DNA of 14,609 bases from Sedimentisphaerales bacterium (GTDB taxonomy: Bacteria > Planctomycetota > Phycisphaerae > Sedimentisphaerales > SG8-4). A program made the translations under genes and the position numbers. The notes under the pieces were generated by a model. The model had not been told where the DNA came from, searched no databases, and worked only from the letters and a program-made list of their open reading frames with translations. The first letter of the stretch is position 1. Every line of letters starts with the position of its first letter. The stretch is taken from assembly GCA_016932895.1 (NCBI GenBank), contig JAFGCA010000009.1, positions 1 to 14,609 of the forward strand. Reading direction: 5' to 3'. This document shows positions 8,258-14,609 of the stretch, piece by piece.

Positions 8258-8278
8258 CTTTCCCCGCACATAAGTCAA
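8250..8278 (-). promoter_or_regulatory. Candidate promoter of the pseudopilin-like gene at 7195-8157
   Basis: On the minus strand TTGACT (8278-8273, five of six) is followed by a 17-bp spacer and GACAAT (8255-8250, four of six). The predicted transcript starts near 8243, about 85 nt before the GTG start at 8157. Confidence 0.5.
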
Positions 8279-8368
8279 CAGGAATATCACGTTTTCGGGC
8301 GGCGTCATCGCCCGAGATCGCCACGACGGATTTCGTGCCATTGCCCTGACGGCCGGACAAAAAAAGGC

Positions 8369-8398
8369 TTTATCCGAGACTCCCAAACCCGGTATGAT
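8369..8398 (+). promoter_or_regulatory. Candidate promoter of the first permease-EIIA gene
   Basis: TATGAT at 8393-8398 matches the -10 box at five of six positions. TTTATC at 8369-8374 is a weak -35 with 18-bp spacing. It would start transcription about 55 nt before the ATG at 8461. Confidence 0.35.
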
Positions 8399-8415
8399 GC
8401 CTCGGCGTATCATAC
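8392..8415. promoter_or_regulatory. Inverted repeat over the -10 box of the first permease gene
   Basis: GTATGAT (8392-8398) and ATCATAC (8409-8415) are perfect 7-bp arms with a 10-nt spacer. The left arm contains the candidate -10 box. A second small dyad, GTACG-AA-CGTAC, follows at 8416-8427. The placement suits a repressor site; the RNA could also form a 5' hairpin. Confidence 0.4.
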
Positions 8416-8460
8416 GTACGAACGTACCTGAGAATGTTGTCTTTGCAGGTGAAACGCCAC

Positions 8461-10296
8461 ATGCGATTGGCCAAGGAACTGGGTCTGCTGCATATCTTCT
8501 CGATCGCCTCGGGCGCGATGATCAGTTCGGGTCTGTTCATCCTGCCGGGCCTGGCGCACGCCCGGGCCGGGCCGGCCGTCATCCTTTCCTATTCTCTGGC
8601 CGGTCTGCTGGCCATGGGAGGGCTGCTGAGCATCGCCGAGCTGACCACGGCCATGCCCAAGGCCGGCGCCGATTACTTCTACATCTCCCGGGCGATGGGG
8701 CCCGCCATGGGGACCGCAGCCGGGATTCTGAGCTGGTTCAGTCTGTCGCTCAAGAGCGCTTTTGCGCTTGTCGGCCTGGCTGTGCTGGTCGCGCCGTTTA
8801 TCCCGCTGAACGAGTACTTCATTGGGGCGCTTCTGTGCCTCGTCTTCGTCCTGATCAACTTGGCCGGGGCCCGAGAAGCCGCCCGATTTCAGGTGGTCCT
8901 CGTGATCGGGCTGCTGGCGCTGATGCTATACTTCATCGTCCGGGGACTTCCGGCGGTAAACGTTCGGCACTTCGAGCCGTTCGCCCCGTACGGGCTCAAG
9001 GCGGTCTTCTCCACGACCGGCTTTGTCTTCGTATCCTACGGGGGCCTGATGAATGTCGCCAGTGTAGCCGGCGAGGTAAAGAAACCAGGCCGGCTCATTC
9101 CTCTCGGAATGGTTTTGGCCCTGTCCTCAATTATCATCGTGTATACGCTGATGATCCTGGTGACAAGCGGTGTACTCGGCCCCGAGCAACTGGATGACTC
9201 CCTGACCCCGATCTCCGACGCGGCCGCGGTGTTCTCCGGCCCCGCCGGGCGAGTCGCCATCAGTGTCGCCGCCGCCCTGGCCTTCCTGACTACGGCCAAC
9301 GCCGGCATTATGACGGCATCGCGCTACCTCTTTGCGCTCGGCCGAGATCAGCTTTTGCCACAATCGCTGAGCCGCGTCGGAACCCGCTTCCAGACTCCGC
9401 ATATCTCGATTATCGTAACGGGCATCGTGATATCGGTCGCACTCTTCGTGAAGCTGGACATCCTGGTCGAGGCGGCCTCCACCGTGTTCGTGCTGGGGTA
9501 CATCCTCGCCAGCCTTTCCGTGATTGTGCTGCGCGAGAGCGGCCTTCAGAACTACCGGCCCAGCTTCCGCACGCCGCTGTATCCCTGGGTGCAGTTGGCC
9601 ACGATTCTCGGCCTTTCTTTCGTCGTTCTGGAGATGGGCGAGCACGCGTTCCTGATCACCGCGTTGGTCATCGTCCTGGCCTTCAGCCTGTACTGGTTCT
9701 ACGGCCGAAGGAAGACGCAGCAGGCCTCGGCGTTGATGCACCTGGTCAGCCGCATCATGGCCAAGGAGCTGATCGACGGCACGCTGGAAAGCGAGTTGAA
9801 GGCCATCGTCCGCGAGAGGGACGAAATCGCCCTGGATCGTTTCGACTCCCTCGTCGAGAGCAGTATCGTCCTCGACCTTGACCGGAAGATGGAGCTGGAA
9901 GAATTCTTCCGGCTGGCCGCCGGCAAACTGGGGCCCCGTGTGGGCATCGACCCCGACGCCCTGCTGCAACTGCTGCGCGACCGCGAAAAGGACACCAGCA
10001 CGGTCCTGAGCCCGGTTCTCGCCGTACCGCACGTCGTCATCGAAGGGACCGACAAATTCGACATGCTCCTGGCGCGCTGCCGCAAGGGCGTGCGCTTCTC
10101 GGAAAAGGCCCCTGAAATCCGAACCCTCTTCGTCATCGCCGGATCCAGGGACCAGCGCAACTTCTATCTTCGTGTCCTCTCGGCCATCGCCCAGATCGTG
10201 CAGAACGGGGACTTCGAGGCCAAATGGAGGAGTGCCCGAAACGAGCAGGCCCTGCGCGATGTCGTCCTTCTGAGTCAGCGCAAGCGTACGCTGTAG
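8461..10296 (+). CDS. APC-superfamily amino acid permease fused to a C-terminal PTS EIIA type-2 domain (first paralog)
   Basis: 611 residues from the ATG at 8461, chosen over the ATG at 8434 because AGGTG lies nine bases upstream and because the start then aligns with the paralog (MRLAKELGLLHIF against MAALKKELGLADIF). Residues 1 to about 412 are an APC-type 12-TM permease: GAMISSGLFILPG forms the broken first helix that holds substrate in this superfamily, followed by AELTTAMPKAGADYFY and SYGGLMNVASVAGEVKKPGR. A charged linker with SALMHLVSRIMAKELIDGTL leads to an EIIA type-2 (fructose/Ntr-like) domain at about 460-605: SSIVLDLDRKMELEEFFRLA, LLRDREKDTSTVLSPVLAVP, His524 in the AVPHVV motif at the phospho-acceptor position, and a closing AIAQIV helix. 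It is an inner-membrane protein; the substrate is unknown. EIIA phosphorylation gating transport is an inference. The paralog follows 270 bp downstream. Confidence 0.88.
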   Translation: MRLAKELGLLHIFSIASGAMISSGLFILPGLAHARAGPAVILSYSLAGLLAMGGLLSIAELTTAMPKAGADYFYISRAMGPAMGTAAGILSWFSLSLKSAFALVGLAVLVAPFIPLNEYFIGALLCLVFVLINLAGAREAARFQVVLVIGLLALMLYFIVRGLPAVNVRHFEPFAPYGLKAVFSTTGFVFVSYGGLMNVASVAGEVKKPGRLIPLGMVLALSSIIIVYTLMILVTSGVLGPEQLDDSLTPISDAAAVFSGPAGRVAISVAAALAFLTTANAGIMTASRYLFALGRDQLLPQSLSRVGTRFQTPHISIIVTGIVISVALFVKLDILVEAASTVFVLGYILASLSVIVLRESGLQNYRPSFRTPLYPWVQLATILGLSFVVLEMGEHAFLITALVIVLAFSLYWFYGRRKTQQASALMHLVSRIMAKELIDGTLESELKAIVRERDEIALDRFDSLVESSIVLDLDRKMELEEFFRLAAGKLGPRVGIDPDALLQLLRDREKDTSTVLSPVLAVPHVVIEGTDKFDMLLARCRKGVRFSEKAPEIRTLFVIAGSRDQRNFYLRVLSAIAQIVQNGDFEAKWRSARNEQALRDVVLLSQRKRTL

Positions 10297-10362
10297 CGAA
10301 CGGGCAGAGAATTCCGGATCACCGCCGCCCAATCTCAAAGTCCGGAGCACATACCCGCGCCT

Positions 10363-10378
10363 CGACAGCCTATTGTCG
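10363..10378. promoter_or_regulatory. CGACA/TGTCG dyad at the -35 box of the second permease gene
   Basis: CGACA (10363-10367) and TGTCG (10374-10378) are perfect 5-bp arms with a 6-nt spacer. The right arm overlaps the -35 hexamer TTGTCG. The same two half-sites, four bases apart, form the core of the palindrome at 8242-8257. Confidence 0.35.
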
Positions 10379-10401
10379 TTGGCCCTGCATACCCCTATAA
10401 T
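10373..10401 (+). promoter_or_regulatory. Candidate sigma70-type promoter of the second permease-EIIA gene
   Basis: TTGTCG (10373-10378, four of six), a 17-bp spacer and a perfect TATAAT (10396-10401). It leaves a 5' leader of about 160 nt before the ATG at 10567. Confidence 0.6.
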
Positions 10402-10566
10402 TGGCGTCGCCCCGGAAACGCCGTGCCGAAAAACCGGCGTGGCGGAACCGGGTATCGCAAAACGCGGTGGGCTGTCGGATCGGGATTGCGAAGAGGACCG
10501 AGCGAAGCAGTATCCGCAGGGGCGCAAAGGTGCCTACGCCGCTGCCTTGAATCACAGGACGATCGA

Positions 10567-12447
10567 ATGGCTGCATTGAAGAAAGAGCTCGGTTTGGCTG
10601 ACATTTTCGCGGTGGCCACCGGTGCGATGATCAGTTCGGGATTGTTCATCCTTCCCGCCATCGCGTACGCCAAAGCGGGACCCGCCGTCGTATTGTCCTA
10701 CCTTCTGGCCTCCATCCTCATGATGCCCAGCGTGTTAAGCCAGGCCGAGCTGGCCACCGCCATGCCCAAGGCCGGTGGCGCCTATTTTTTTGTCGAGCGC
10801 AGTCTGGGATCGATCTGGGGGCTGTTTGGCGGCCTGGCCGGCTGGTTTTCGCTCGCGCTGAAGAGCGCCTTTGCGATCGTCGGCATGGCTCTGCTCGTTG
10901 AGGTCATCGTGCCGATGCTGTTGCCCGTGGAGTTGAGCCCATGGCACCTCAAAGGCATCGCGGTGATCTGCTGTGTCGTGTTCACGTCAATGAACGTCGT
11001 CAGTGTCAGACATACCGGCAGATTTCAGCTCCTGCTGGTGGTGCTGTTGCTGGGGATTCTCATCCTGTTCGCGTTCCTGGGCGCCGGAAGCGTGCGGATT
11101 TCCCGATATGAGGGCTTCCGGGATGTCGGTTGGCCGACGGTATTGTCGACAGCGGGGTTGGTCTTTATCAGCTTCGCGGGTCTGACCAAGGTCGCCAGCG
11201 TAGCCGAGGAAGTGAAGCGGCCCGGAAGGAACTTGCCGCTCGGTATGATCCTGGCGTGGTTTGTCGTGACGGTGCTGTATCTTGCCGTCATCATCGTTAC
11301 CATCGGCGTCGTGGACGGCAGCGAGCTGGCGACCAGCTATTTGCCCATATCGTTGGCGGCAAAGACCTTTATGGGCACCGCCGGTTTCGTCATTTTGGCG
11401 CTGGCGGCCGTTGCCGCATTTGTGACCACGGCCAATGGCGGCATCCTGGCGGCGTCGCGGGCTCCCATGGCCATGAGCAGAGACCGCCTGCTGCCACCGT
11501 TCCTTTCGCGCATCAGCCCGCGCTTCAAGACTCCGCACCGCAGCATCCTTCTCACCGGCGCGTTCATGGTCGCGGCGATCCTTCTCCTCGACATCGAGAA
11601 GCTCGTGAAGACGGCCTCCACCCTCCAGCTGATCCTCTTCATTCTGGTCAATATCAGTGTCATCATGATGCGTGAGGGCCGGATCCAAAGCTACCGGCCC
11701 CGGTTCAAATCGCCGCTGTATCCCTACGCCCATGTCTTTGCGATCGTCTCCTATAGCATTCTGATCGTCGATATGGGCAAGATCCCCCTGTTGATTTCCG
11801 CAGGTTTCGTCAGCTTGAGCGTGGCCTGGTTCTGGCTCTACATCCGGGAGAGGGCCGGCAGAGCCTCGGCGGTGATGCACGTGGTCGAGCGCGTTACCGA
11901 CCGGGAGCTCAAAACGGTGACCCTGGAAAGCGAGCTTCGCGACATCCTGTTGGAGCGGGACGAGATTATCGAAGATCGATTCGACCGGCTCATTCGAGAG
12001 TGCGATATCCTGGACGTAGGAGGGCACAAGAGCGCCGACGACGTCTTTCGCGACGTCTCGGCCATCCTGGAGAAGCGACTGGGTACGAATGAAGAGGCGC
12101 TGTTCGAGAAATTCCTCCAGCGCGAGGCCGAAGGCGGCACCGTCATTCAGCCGGGCTTCGCGATACCGCACATCGTGGTGGAAGGTCAGAGCAAGTTCGA
12201 CATCCTGCTCGTCCGCGCCCGGGATGGCATCGACTTCCCTCACAATCCGGACCCGGTCCGGATCATGTTCGTGTTGGCCGGCAGTAGAGACGAAAGGAAC
12301 TACCATCTCCGCGCGTTGATGGCGATCGCGCAGATTGCCCAGGAAGGTGATTTCGAGAAGCGGTGGCTCGACGCCAGAGACACCGAGGCCATACGCAACC
12401 TGATCCTGCTCTCCACGCGAAAGAGAGACACTGCCCGGGGCCGATAG
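10567..12447 (+). CDS. APC-superfamily amino acid permease fused to a C-terminal PTS EIIA type-2 domain (second paralog)
   Basis: 626 residues from the ATG at 10567 with AGGA seven bases upstream. The frame is open further upstream but those codons lie in promoter and leader DNA. It follows the first paralog almost motif for motif: GAMISSGLFILPAIAYAKAG, AELATAMPKAGGAYFFVER, FAGLTKVASVAEEVKRPGR, FVTTANGGILAASRAPMAMS, then after about residue 420 the linker SAVMHVVERVTDRELKTVTL and an EIIA type-2 domain with His535 in AIPHIVVEG and AGSRDERNYHLRALMAIAQI. Membrane topology is about 12 helices with the EIIA domain predicted cytoplasmic. Tandem duplication with separate promoters suggests two substrates or two conditions. 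Substrate and phospho-donor cannot be read from sequence; no other PTS component is in the window. Confidence 0.88.
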   Translation: MAALKKELGLADIFAVATGAMISSGLFILPAIAYAKAGPAVVLSYLLASILMMPSVLSQAELATAMPKAGGAYFFVERSLGSIWGLFGGLAGWFSLALKSAFAIVGMALLVEVIVPMLLPVELSPWHLKGIAVICCVVFTSMNVVSVRHTGRFQLLLVVLLLGILILFAFLGAGSVRISRYEGFRDVGWPTVLSTAGLVFISFAGLTKVASVAEEVKRPGRNLPLGMILAWFVVTVLYLAVIIVTIGVVDGSELATSYLPISLAAKTFMGTAGFVILALAAVAAFVTTANGGILAASRAPMAMSRDRLLPPFLSRISPRFKTPHRSILLTGAFMVAAILLLDIEKLVKTASTLQLILFILVNISVIMMREGRIQSYRPRFKSPLYPYAHVFAIVSYSILIVDMGKIPLLISAGFVSLSVAWFWLYIRERAGRASAVMHVVERVTDRELKTVTLESELRDILLERDEIIEDRFDRLIRECDILDVGGHKSADDVFRDVSAILEKRLGTNEEALFEKFLQREAEGGTVIQPGFAIPHIVVEGQSKFDILLVRARDGIDFPHNPDPVRIMFVLAGSRDERNYHLRALMAIAQIAQEGDFEKRWLDARDTEAIRNLILLSTRKRDTARGR

Positions 12448-12518
12448 CGACGGGCCGACCCGTTCGGTCGCGACAAAGAGCAGACGCAATTCCCGGCAAA
12501 AAATCCTCGTCGCTTTTT

Positions 12519-12547
12519 TTGGCTGAGGCCCAAACGTGACGTATACT
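12519..12547 (+). promoter_or_regulatory. Candidate promoter of a short non-coding transcript
   Basis: TTGGCT (12519-12524), a 17-bp spacer and TATACT (12542-12547, five of six). The nearest annotated gene downstream starts 375 bp later, but an intrinsic terminator lies only about 75 bp downstream, so the product would be a short RNA. Confidence 0.5.
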
Positions 12548-12552
12548 TTGGA

Positions 12553-12677
12553 TGACGACGGCAATTGGAAGAGTACGCAATAGACAATTTGCTCATGATA
12601 CTCCTTCCTTCTTTTCCAGGGGGGGCGGCAGACCGACATCCAAGCCATGGGGGGGTCGCTGTCTCCCTCTTTTTTTT
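12553..12677 (+). ncRNA. Candidate small RNA of about 125 nt
   Basis: The segment is bounded by the promoter at 12519-12547 and the terminator ending at 12677. The 5' half folds by eye: GGAAGAGTA (12567-12575) pairs with TACTCCTTCC (12599-12608) as nine base pairs with one bulged C, and GCAA/TTGC (12577-12580 with 12589-12592) can pair inside the loop. A C/U-rich stretch, CTCCTTCCTTCTTTTCC (12601-12617), is complementary to Shine-Dalgarno sequences such as the AAGGAGG of the glycosyltransferase at 12911-12917. No convincing ORF fits inside. Alternatives are an untranslated leader with an attenuator for the glycosyltransferase, or merely the terminator of the permease gene. It resembles no RNA family I know. 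Confidence 0.4.
12621..12677 (+). terminator. Rho-independent terminator
   Basis: The left arm 12621-12634 (GGGGGCGGCAGACC) pairs with the right arm 12654-12669 (GGTCGCTGTCTCCCTC). This gives four pairs, a 2-nt bulge (GC), four pairs, one mismatch and five pairs, followed directly by eight T (12670-12677). It could end the candidate small RNA or readthrough from the permease gene. The DNA from 12678 to 12921 after it is GC-rich and shows no gene I can support. Confidence 0.7.
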
Positions 12678-12921
12678 GTTCGCGGCCGACACGTCGGCGC
12701 CCTGCCTTGTCTCGGCGCGCCACTTCCCGGCCCTGCGTCCGGTGTCACGCGGTCCCGTCCGGCCCCACCCGGCGTGTCGCGGGACGCGGCCCGGACAGGG
12801 GAAATTCGCTCGACAGTGCGAAAAATGTGCGGCCGATCGTCTGATTGTGACGAAACCTATAAGGGTGGATCTGCAGTGACGGGTCGCCCTGTGACACAAC
12901 ACAGACCTGCAAGGAGGCTGC

Positions 12922-14040
12922 ATGGAGATCGCCAATCGTCCGCGACTGCTCGTGTTCAACTGCCACGAGGCGTGGGTGCACCAACTGAACGTGCTGGACT
13001 ACGATCTGGACATCATTTGTGGTCTGCCCGGACGATACACGCCGGGCTGGGACACGCACGTCCGTCCGGTGCCGGCGCGCGGGCGAATCATCTCGCTGGA
13101 CGAAGCCCGGACCCGGGCCCGGCGCTATGCCTGCATCATCGCCCATAATCCCACGGACCTGCTCGACGTCAAGGAGCGCCCCGAGCCGCGTCTGCTCGTG
13201 CATCACCTGCCCGTCGAGGCGCGCATCATCGAAGAGCGGTCCCGATTGTCTGCCGCAGAAGCCAGAGACCTCTTGCACCGGTACGCACAACTCAGCGGGA
13301 CGCACGTGATGGCCGTCTCGCACCTGAAGGGCAACTCCTGGGGCACGGCTGGGGACATCGTGCCCTTTGGCGTGGACCCGGGCGATTACGGGCCCTGCTC
13401 GGGCGAGATCCCGTGCGGCCTACGCATTGCCAACTTCATCCAGCGGCGGCGGACGTTCCTCCATTGGGACTTCCACGAGCAGGCCTTCGCCGGAACGCCG
13501 GTTCGCATCGTAGGCCACAACCCAGGACTGGCTGGCGCCGCTCCGTCTCGCGACTGGGACCATCTCAAGGACCTGCTGCGGACCCACCGTTTCTACATCC
13601 ACACGGCGCACCCGGAACTGGAGGACGGCTTCAACATGGCCACGGTCGAAGCCATGGCCGCCGGCCTGCCCGTTCTGGGCAACCGCCATCCCACCTCGGT
13701 CGTCGAGCACGGCGTCAACGGTTTCGTCTCCGACGATCCCGCCGAGCTGCGCCGCTACGCCCGGCTCCTGCTCGACGACAGAAAGCGCGCTCTGCGCATG
13801 GGCGAAGCGGCCCGCACCACCGTGCAGCGGCGCTTCTCCGTGGCGGCCTTCCGGTCGAATATGGAGCGTGCCATCCAGTCGGCCCGCCGCAAACGCGCGT
13901 CCCTGCCGGCGCAGGAGCAACCTGTCCGGCCCCGACCGCGGATCGTCGAGCTGCCGCCAGAGTCCGGCCCAAAGGCGTCCCGGTCCGCGTCACGCGCTTT
14001 GGACCCACAGCGACACGCATCGTTGCCCCCGGACCGGTAG
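12922..14040 (+). CDS. GT4-like family glycosyltransferase (GT-B fold)
   Basis: 372 residues; AAGGAGG at 12911-12917 fixes the ATG start, with a rather short 4-nt gap. The N-terminal Rossmann-like half (about 1-150) begins RPRLLVFNCHEAWVHQLNVL. The C-terminal nucleotide-sugar-binding half has VPFGVDPGDYGP, RIVGHNPGL, FYIHTAHPELEDGFNMATVE, AMAAGLPVLGNRHPTSVVEH and GVNGFVSDDPAELRRYARLL, the standard GT4 order. The E-x7-E motif is altered: aligned on DGFNMATVE, the first acidic residue is Asp235 and the second Glu243, with Glu234 just before. The final 50 or so residues are Arg/Pro-rich and look disordered. The enzyme probably transfers an activated sugar to a surface glycan or small acceptor in the cytoplasm; donor and acceptor are unknown. 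No other glycan gene is in the same operon. Confidence 0.85.
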   Translation: MEIANRPRLLVFNCHEAWVHQLNVLDYDLDIICGLPGRYTPGWDTHVRPVPARGRIISLDEARTRARRYACIIAHNPTDLLDVKERPEPRLLVHHLPVEARIIEERSRLSAAEARDLLHRYAQLSGTHVMAVSHLKGNSWGTAGDIVPFGVDPGDYGPCSGEIPCGLRIANFIQRRRTFLHWDFHEQAFAGTPVRIVGHNPGLAGAAPSRDWDHLKDLLRTHRFYIHTAHPELEDGFNMATVEAMAAGLPVLGNRHPTSVVEHGVNGFVSDDPAELRRYARLLLDDRKRALRMGEAARTTVQRRFSVAAFRSNMERAIQSARRKRASLPAQEQPVRPRPRIVELPPESGPKASRSASRALDPQRHASLPPDR

Positions 14041-14101
14041 GGCCTGCGGGACAGCCGGCTCGTGACATTCGCAACGATACGCCGAACGCACGCCGGCCGA
14101 T

Positions 14102-14284
14102 CTACTTGCCGAGCAACTCGATCATGCCTTCGCCGAACGCCTTGCCCATCCGGTAGTAGATCCGGGCACTGCCGAGATAGTGGTATCCCCGCTCGGAGCC
14201 GACGTCCAGAGCCCTCGAAAACATCTCATCAAGCCGTTCCTTGATCGCGTGAAGCGTATCTCGCGAAGCGTATTTCGTTGCCAC
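14102..14284 (-). CDS. Hypothetical 60-residue protein
   Basis: GTG start at 14284, 34 bp after the oxidoreductase stop on the same strand, with only a weak purine stretch upstream. The product is rich in charged and aromatic residues (ASRDTLHAIKERLDEMF, then GYHYLGSARIYYRMGKAFGE) and looks helical and soluble, with no membrane segment. The composition reads like real protein rather than a shadow frame. The frame stays open further upstream across the intergenic gap into the end of the oxidoreductase gene, so it might be the surviving tail of a broken gene. I do not recognise the family. It is convergent with the glycosyltransferase gene, 61 bp away. Confidence 0.45.
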   Translation of the reverse strand: MATKYASRDTLHAIKERLDEMFSRALDVGSERGYHYLGSARIYYRMGKAFGEGMIELLGK

Positions 14285-14318
14285 CGTCGCTTCACGAGCG
14301 ACGCTTCCCGATTCATCC

Positions 14319-14609
14319 TTACACTTCCGTCCACTTGCCGGGGATGGGGACGGGGAACCAGCCGTCCTTGTCGGCCAAGACCGGCGGCGGGCTGTCGTAG
14401 TCCAGGTCGTCGAGGTAATCGCAGAACTGGAAGCGCGATTTCATCATATCATCCCAGGTGACCATCTGGCCCGTGTGACAGGCGGCCCGGCCCATGATCG
14501 AGGTAAGGTCGGAATAGACCGCGCGCTTCAATTCGTTGTGCGGGCGGTCTTTGCGAATGCTCTCGATGAAGACGTTCCACTCGTACTGCCACGGACTGTA
14601 GCGGTCCTT
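14319..14609 (-). CDS. Gfo/Idh/MocA-family oxidoreductase, C-terminal part (5' end outside window)
   Basis: 96 residues are visible up to a TAA at 14319-14321; the frame is open at the window edge. The sequence has KDRYSPWQYEWNVFIESIRK, DRPHNELKRAVYSDLTSIMG, RAACHTGQMVTWDDMMKSRF and a tail ending DKDGWFPVPIPGKWTEV. This is the ending of planctomycete Gfo/Idh/MocA proteins, NAD(P)-dependent sugar or inositol dehydrogenase relatives that are often exported by the Tat system. The Rossmann domain and any signal peptide lie outside the window, so substrate and location cannot be judged. Confidence 0.85.
   Translation of the reverse strand, partial: KDRYSPWQYEWNVFIESIRKDRPHNELKRAVYSDLTSIMGRAACHTGQMVTWDDMMKSRFQFCDYLDDLDYDSPPPVLADKDGWFPVPIPGKWTEV

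Noticed and set aside
8155..8271. ATG at 8271 as start of the second pseudopilin-like gene
   Set aside because: It lies between the -35 and -10 of the candidate promoter, has no Shine-Dalgarno and adds non-conserved residues; GTG at 8157 has AAAGGAG.
12498..12521. A-run and T-run (CAAAAAA ... TTTTTTTG) after the second permease gene
   Set aside because: The stem would be almost only A-T pairs and has no separate U-tract; the real terminator candidate is at 12621-12677.
10987..12723. Long minus-strand ORF of 578 codons opposite the second permease gene (and a 466-codon one opposite the first)
   Set aside because: Composition is His/Asp/Gln/Arg-rich low-complexity typical of antisense shadows, and the permease frames are clearly coding.
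12552..13148. Plus-strand ORFs (12552-13148, 12565-12879) before the glycosyltransferase
   Set aside because: They run through the intrinsic terminator and into the glycosyltransferase in another frame, are rich in Arg/Pro/Ser, lack ribosome sites and match no family I know.

Overview
The window looks like chromosomal DNA from a planctomycete, most likely the class Phycisphaerae (Sedimentisphaerales-like). That assignment is an inference. It rests on two scattered pseudopilin-like proteins with an N-terminal FTLIELL-type segment and a C-terminal DWSxRxVGLKELW / GGVQPEDWPxWMRNF type signature, a secreted multi-module CBM9 protein, a Gfo/Idh/MocA oxidoreductase ending of the kind common in that phylum, and moderately GC-rich coding DNA.

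Layout. (1) 3-2758, plus strand: the 3' part of a secreted carbohydrate-binding protein (CBM-like, Fn3-like, beta-sandwich and CBM9 modules), then a pseudopilin-like gene. (2) 2905-3311: a collapsed IS630-family element. The start and end of the transposase survive in different frames and the catalytic middle is gone. (3) 3379-8157, minus strand: a pseudopilin-like gene, gyrA (DNA gyrase A) and holA (DNA polymerase III delta), in that transcriptional order. A perfect 16-bp palindrome covers the -10 box of the pseudopilin promoter. (4) 8461-12447, plus strand: two tandem paralogous transporters, each an APC-type 12-TM permease fused to a C-terminal PTS EIIA type-2 domain that keeps its phospho-acceptor-like histidine. 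Each has its own candidate promoter with a dyad on or next to a core promoter box. (5) 12519-12677: a promoter, a structured segment of about 125 nt and a strong intrinsic terminator, which together look like a small RNA gene. (6) 12922-14040, plus strand: a GT4-like glycosyltransferase. Convergent to it on the minus strand are a 60-residue unknown ORF and the C-terminal end of a Gfo/Idh/MocA oxidoreductase that runs out of the window.

The genes do not form one pathway. The two replication genes are housekeeping, and the rest is accessory: glycan binding, surface or secretion pseudopilins, transport and glycosyl transfer. The most unusual items are the duplicated permease-EIIA fusions, the candidate small RNA with a C/U-rich segment complementary to Shine-Dalgarno sequences, and CGACA/TGTCG dyads at several promoters. 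All promoter, operator and RNA calls were made by eye.
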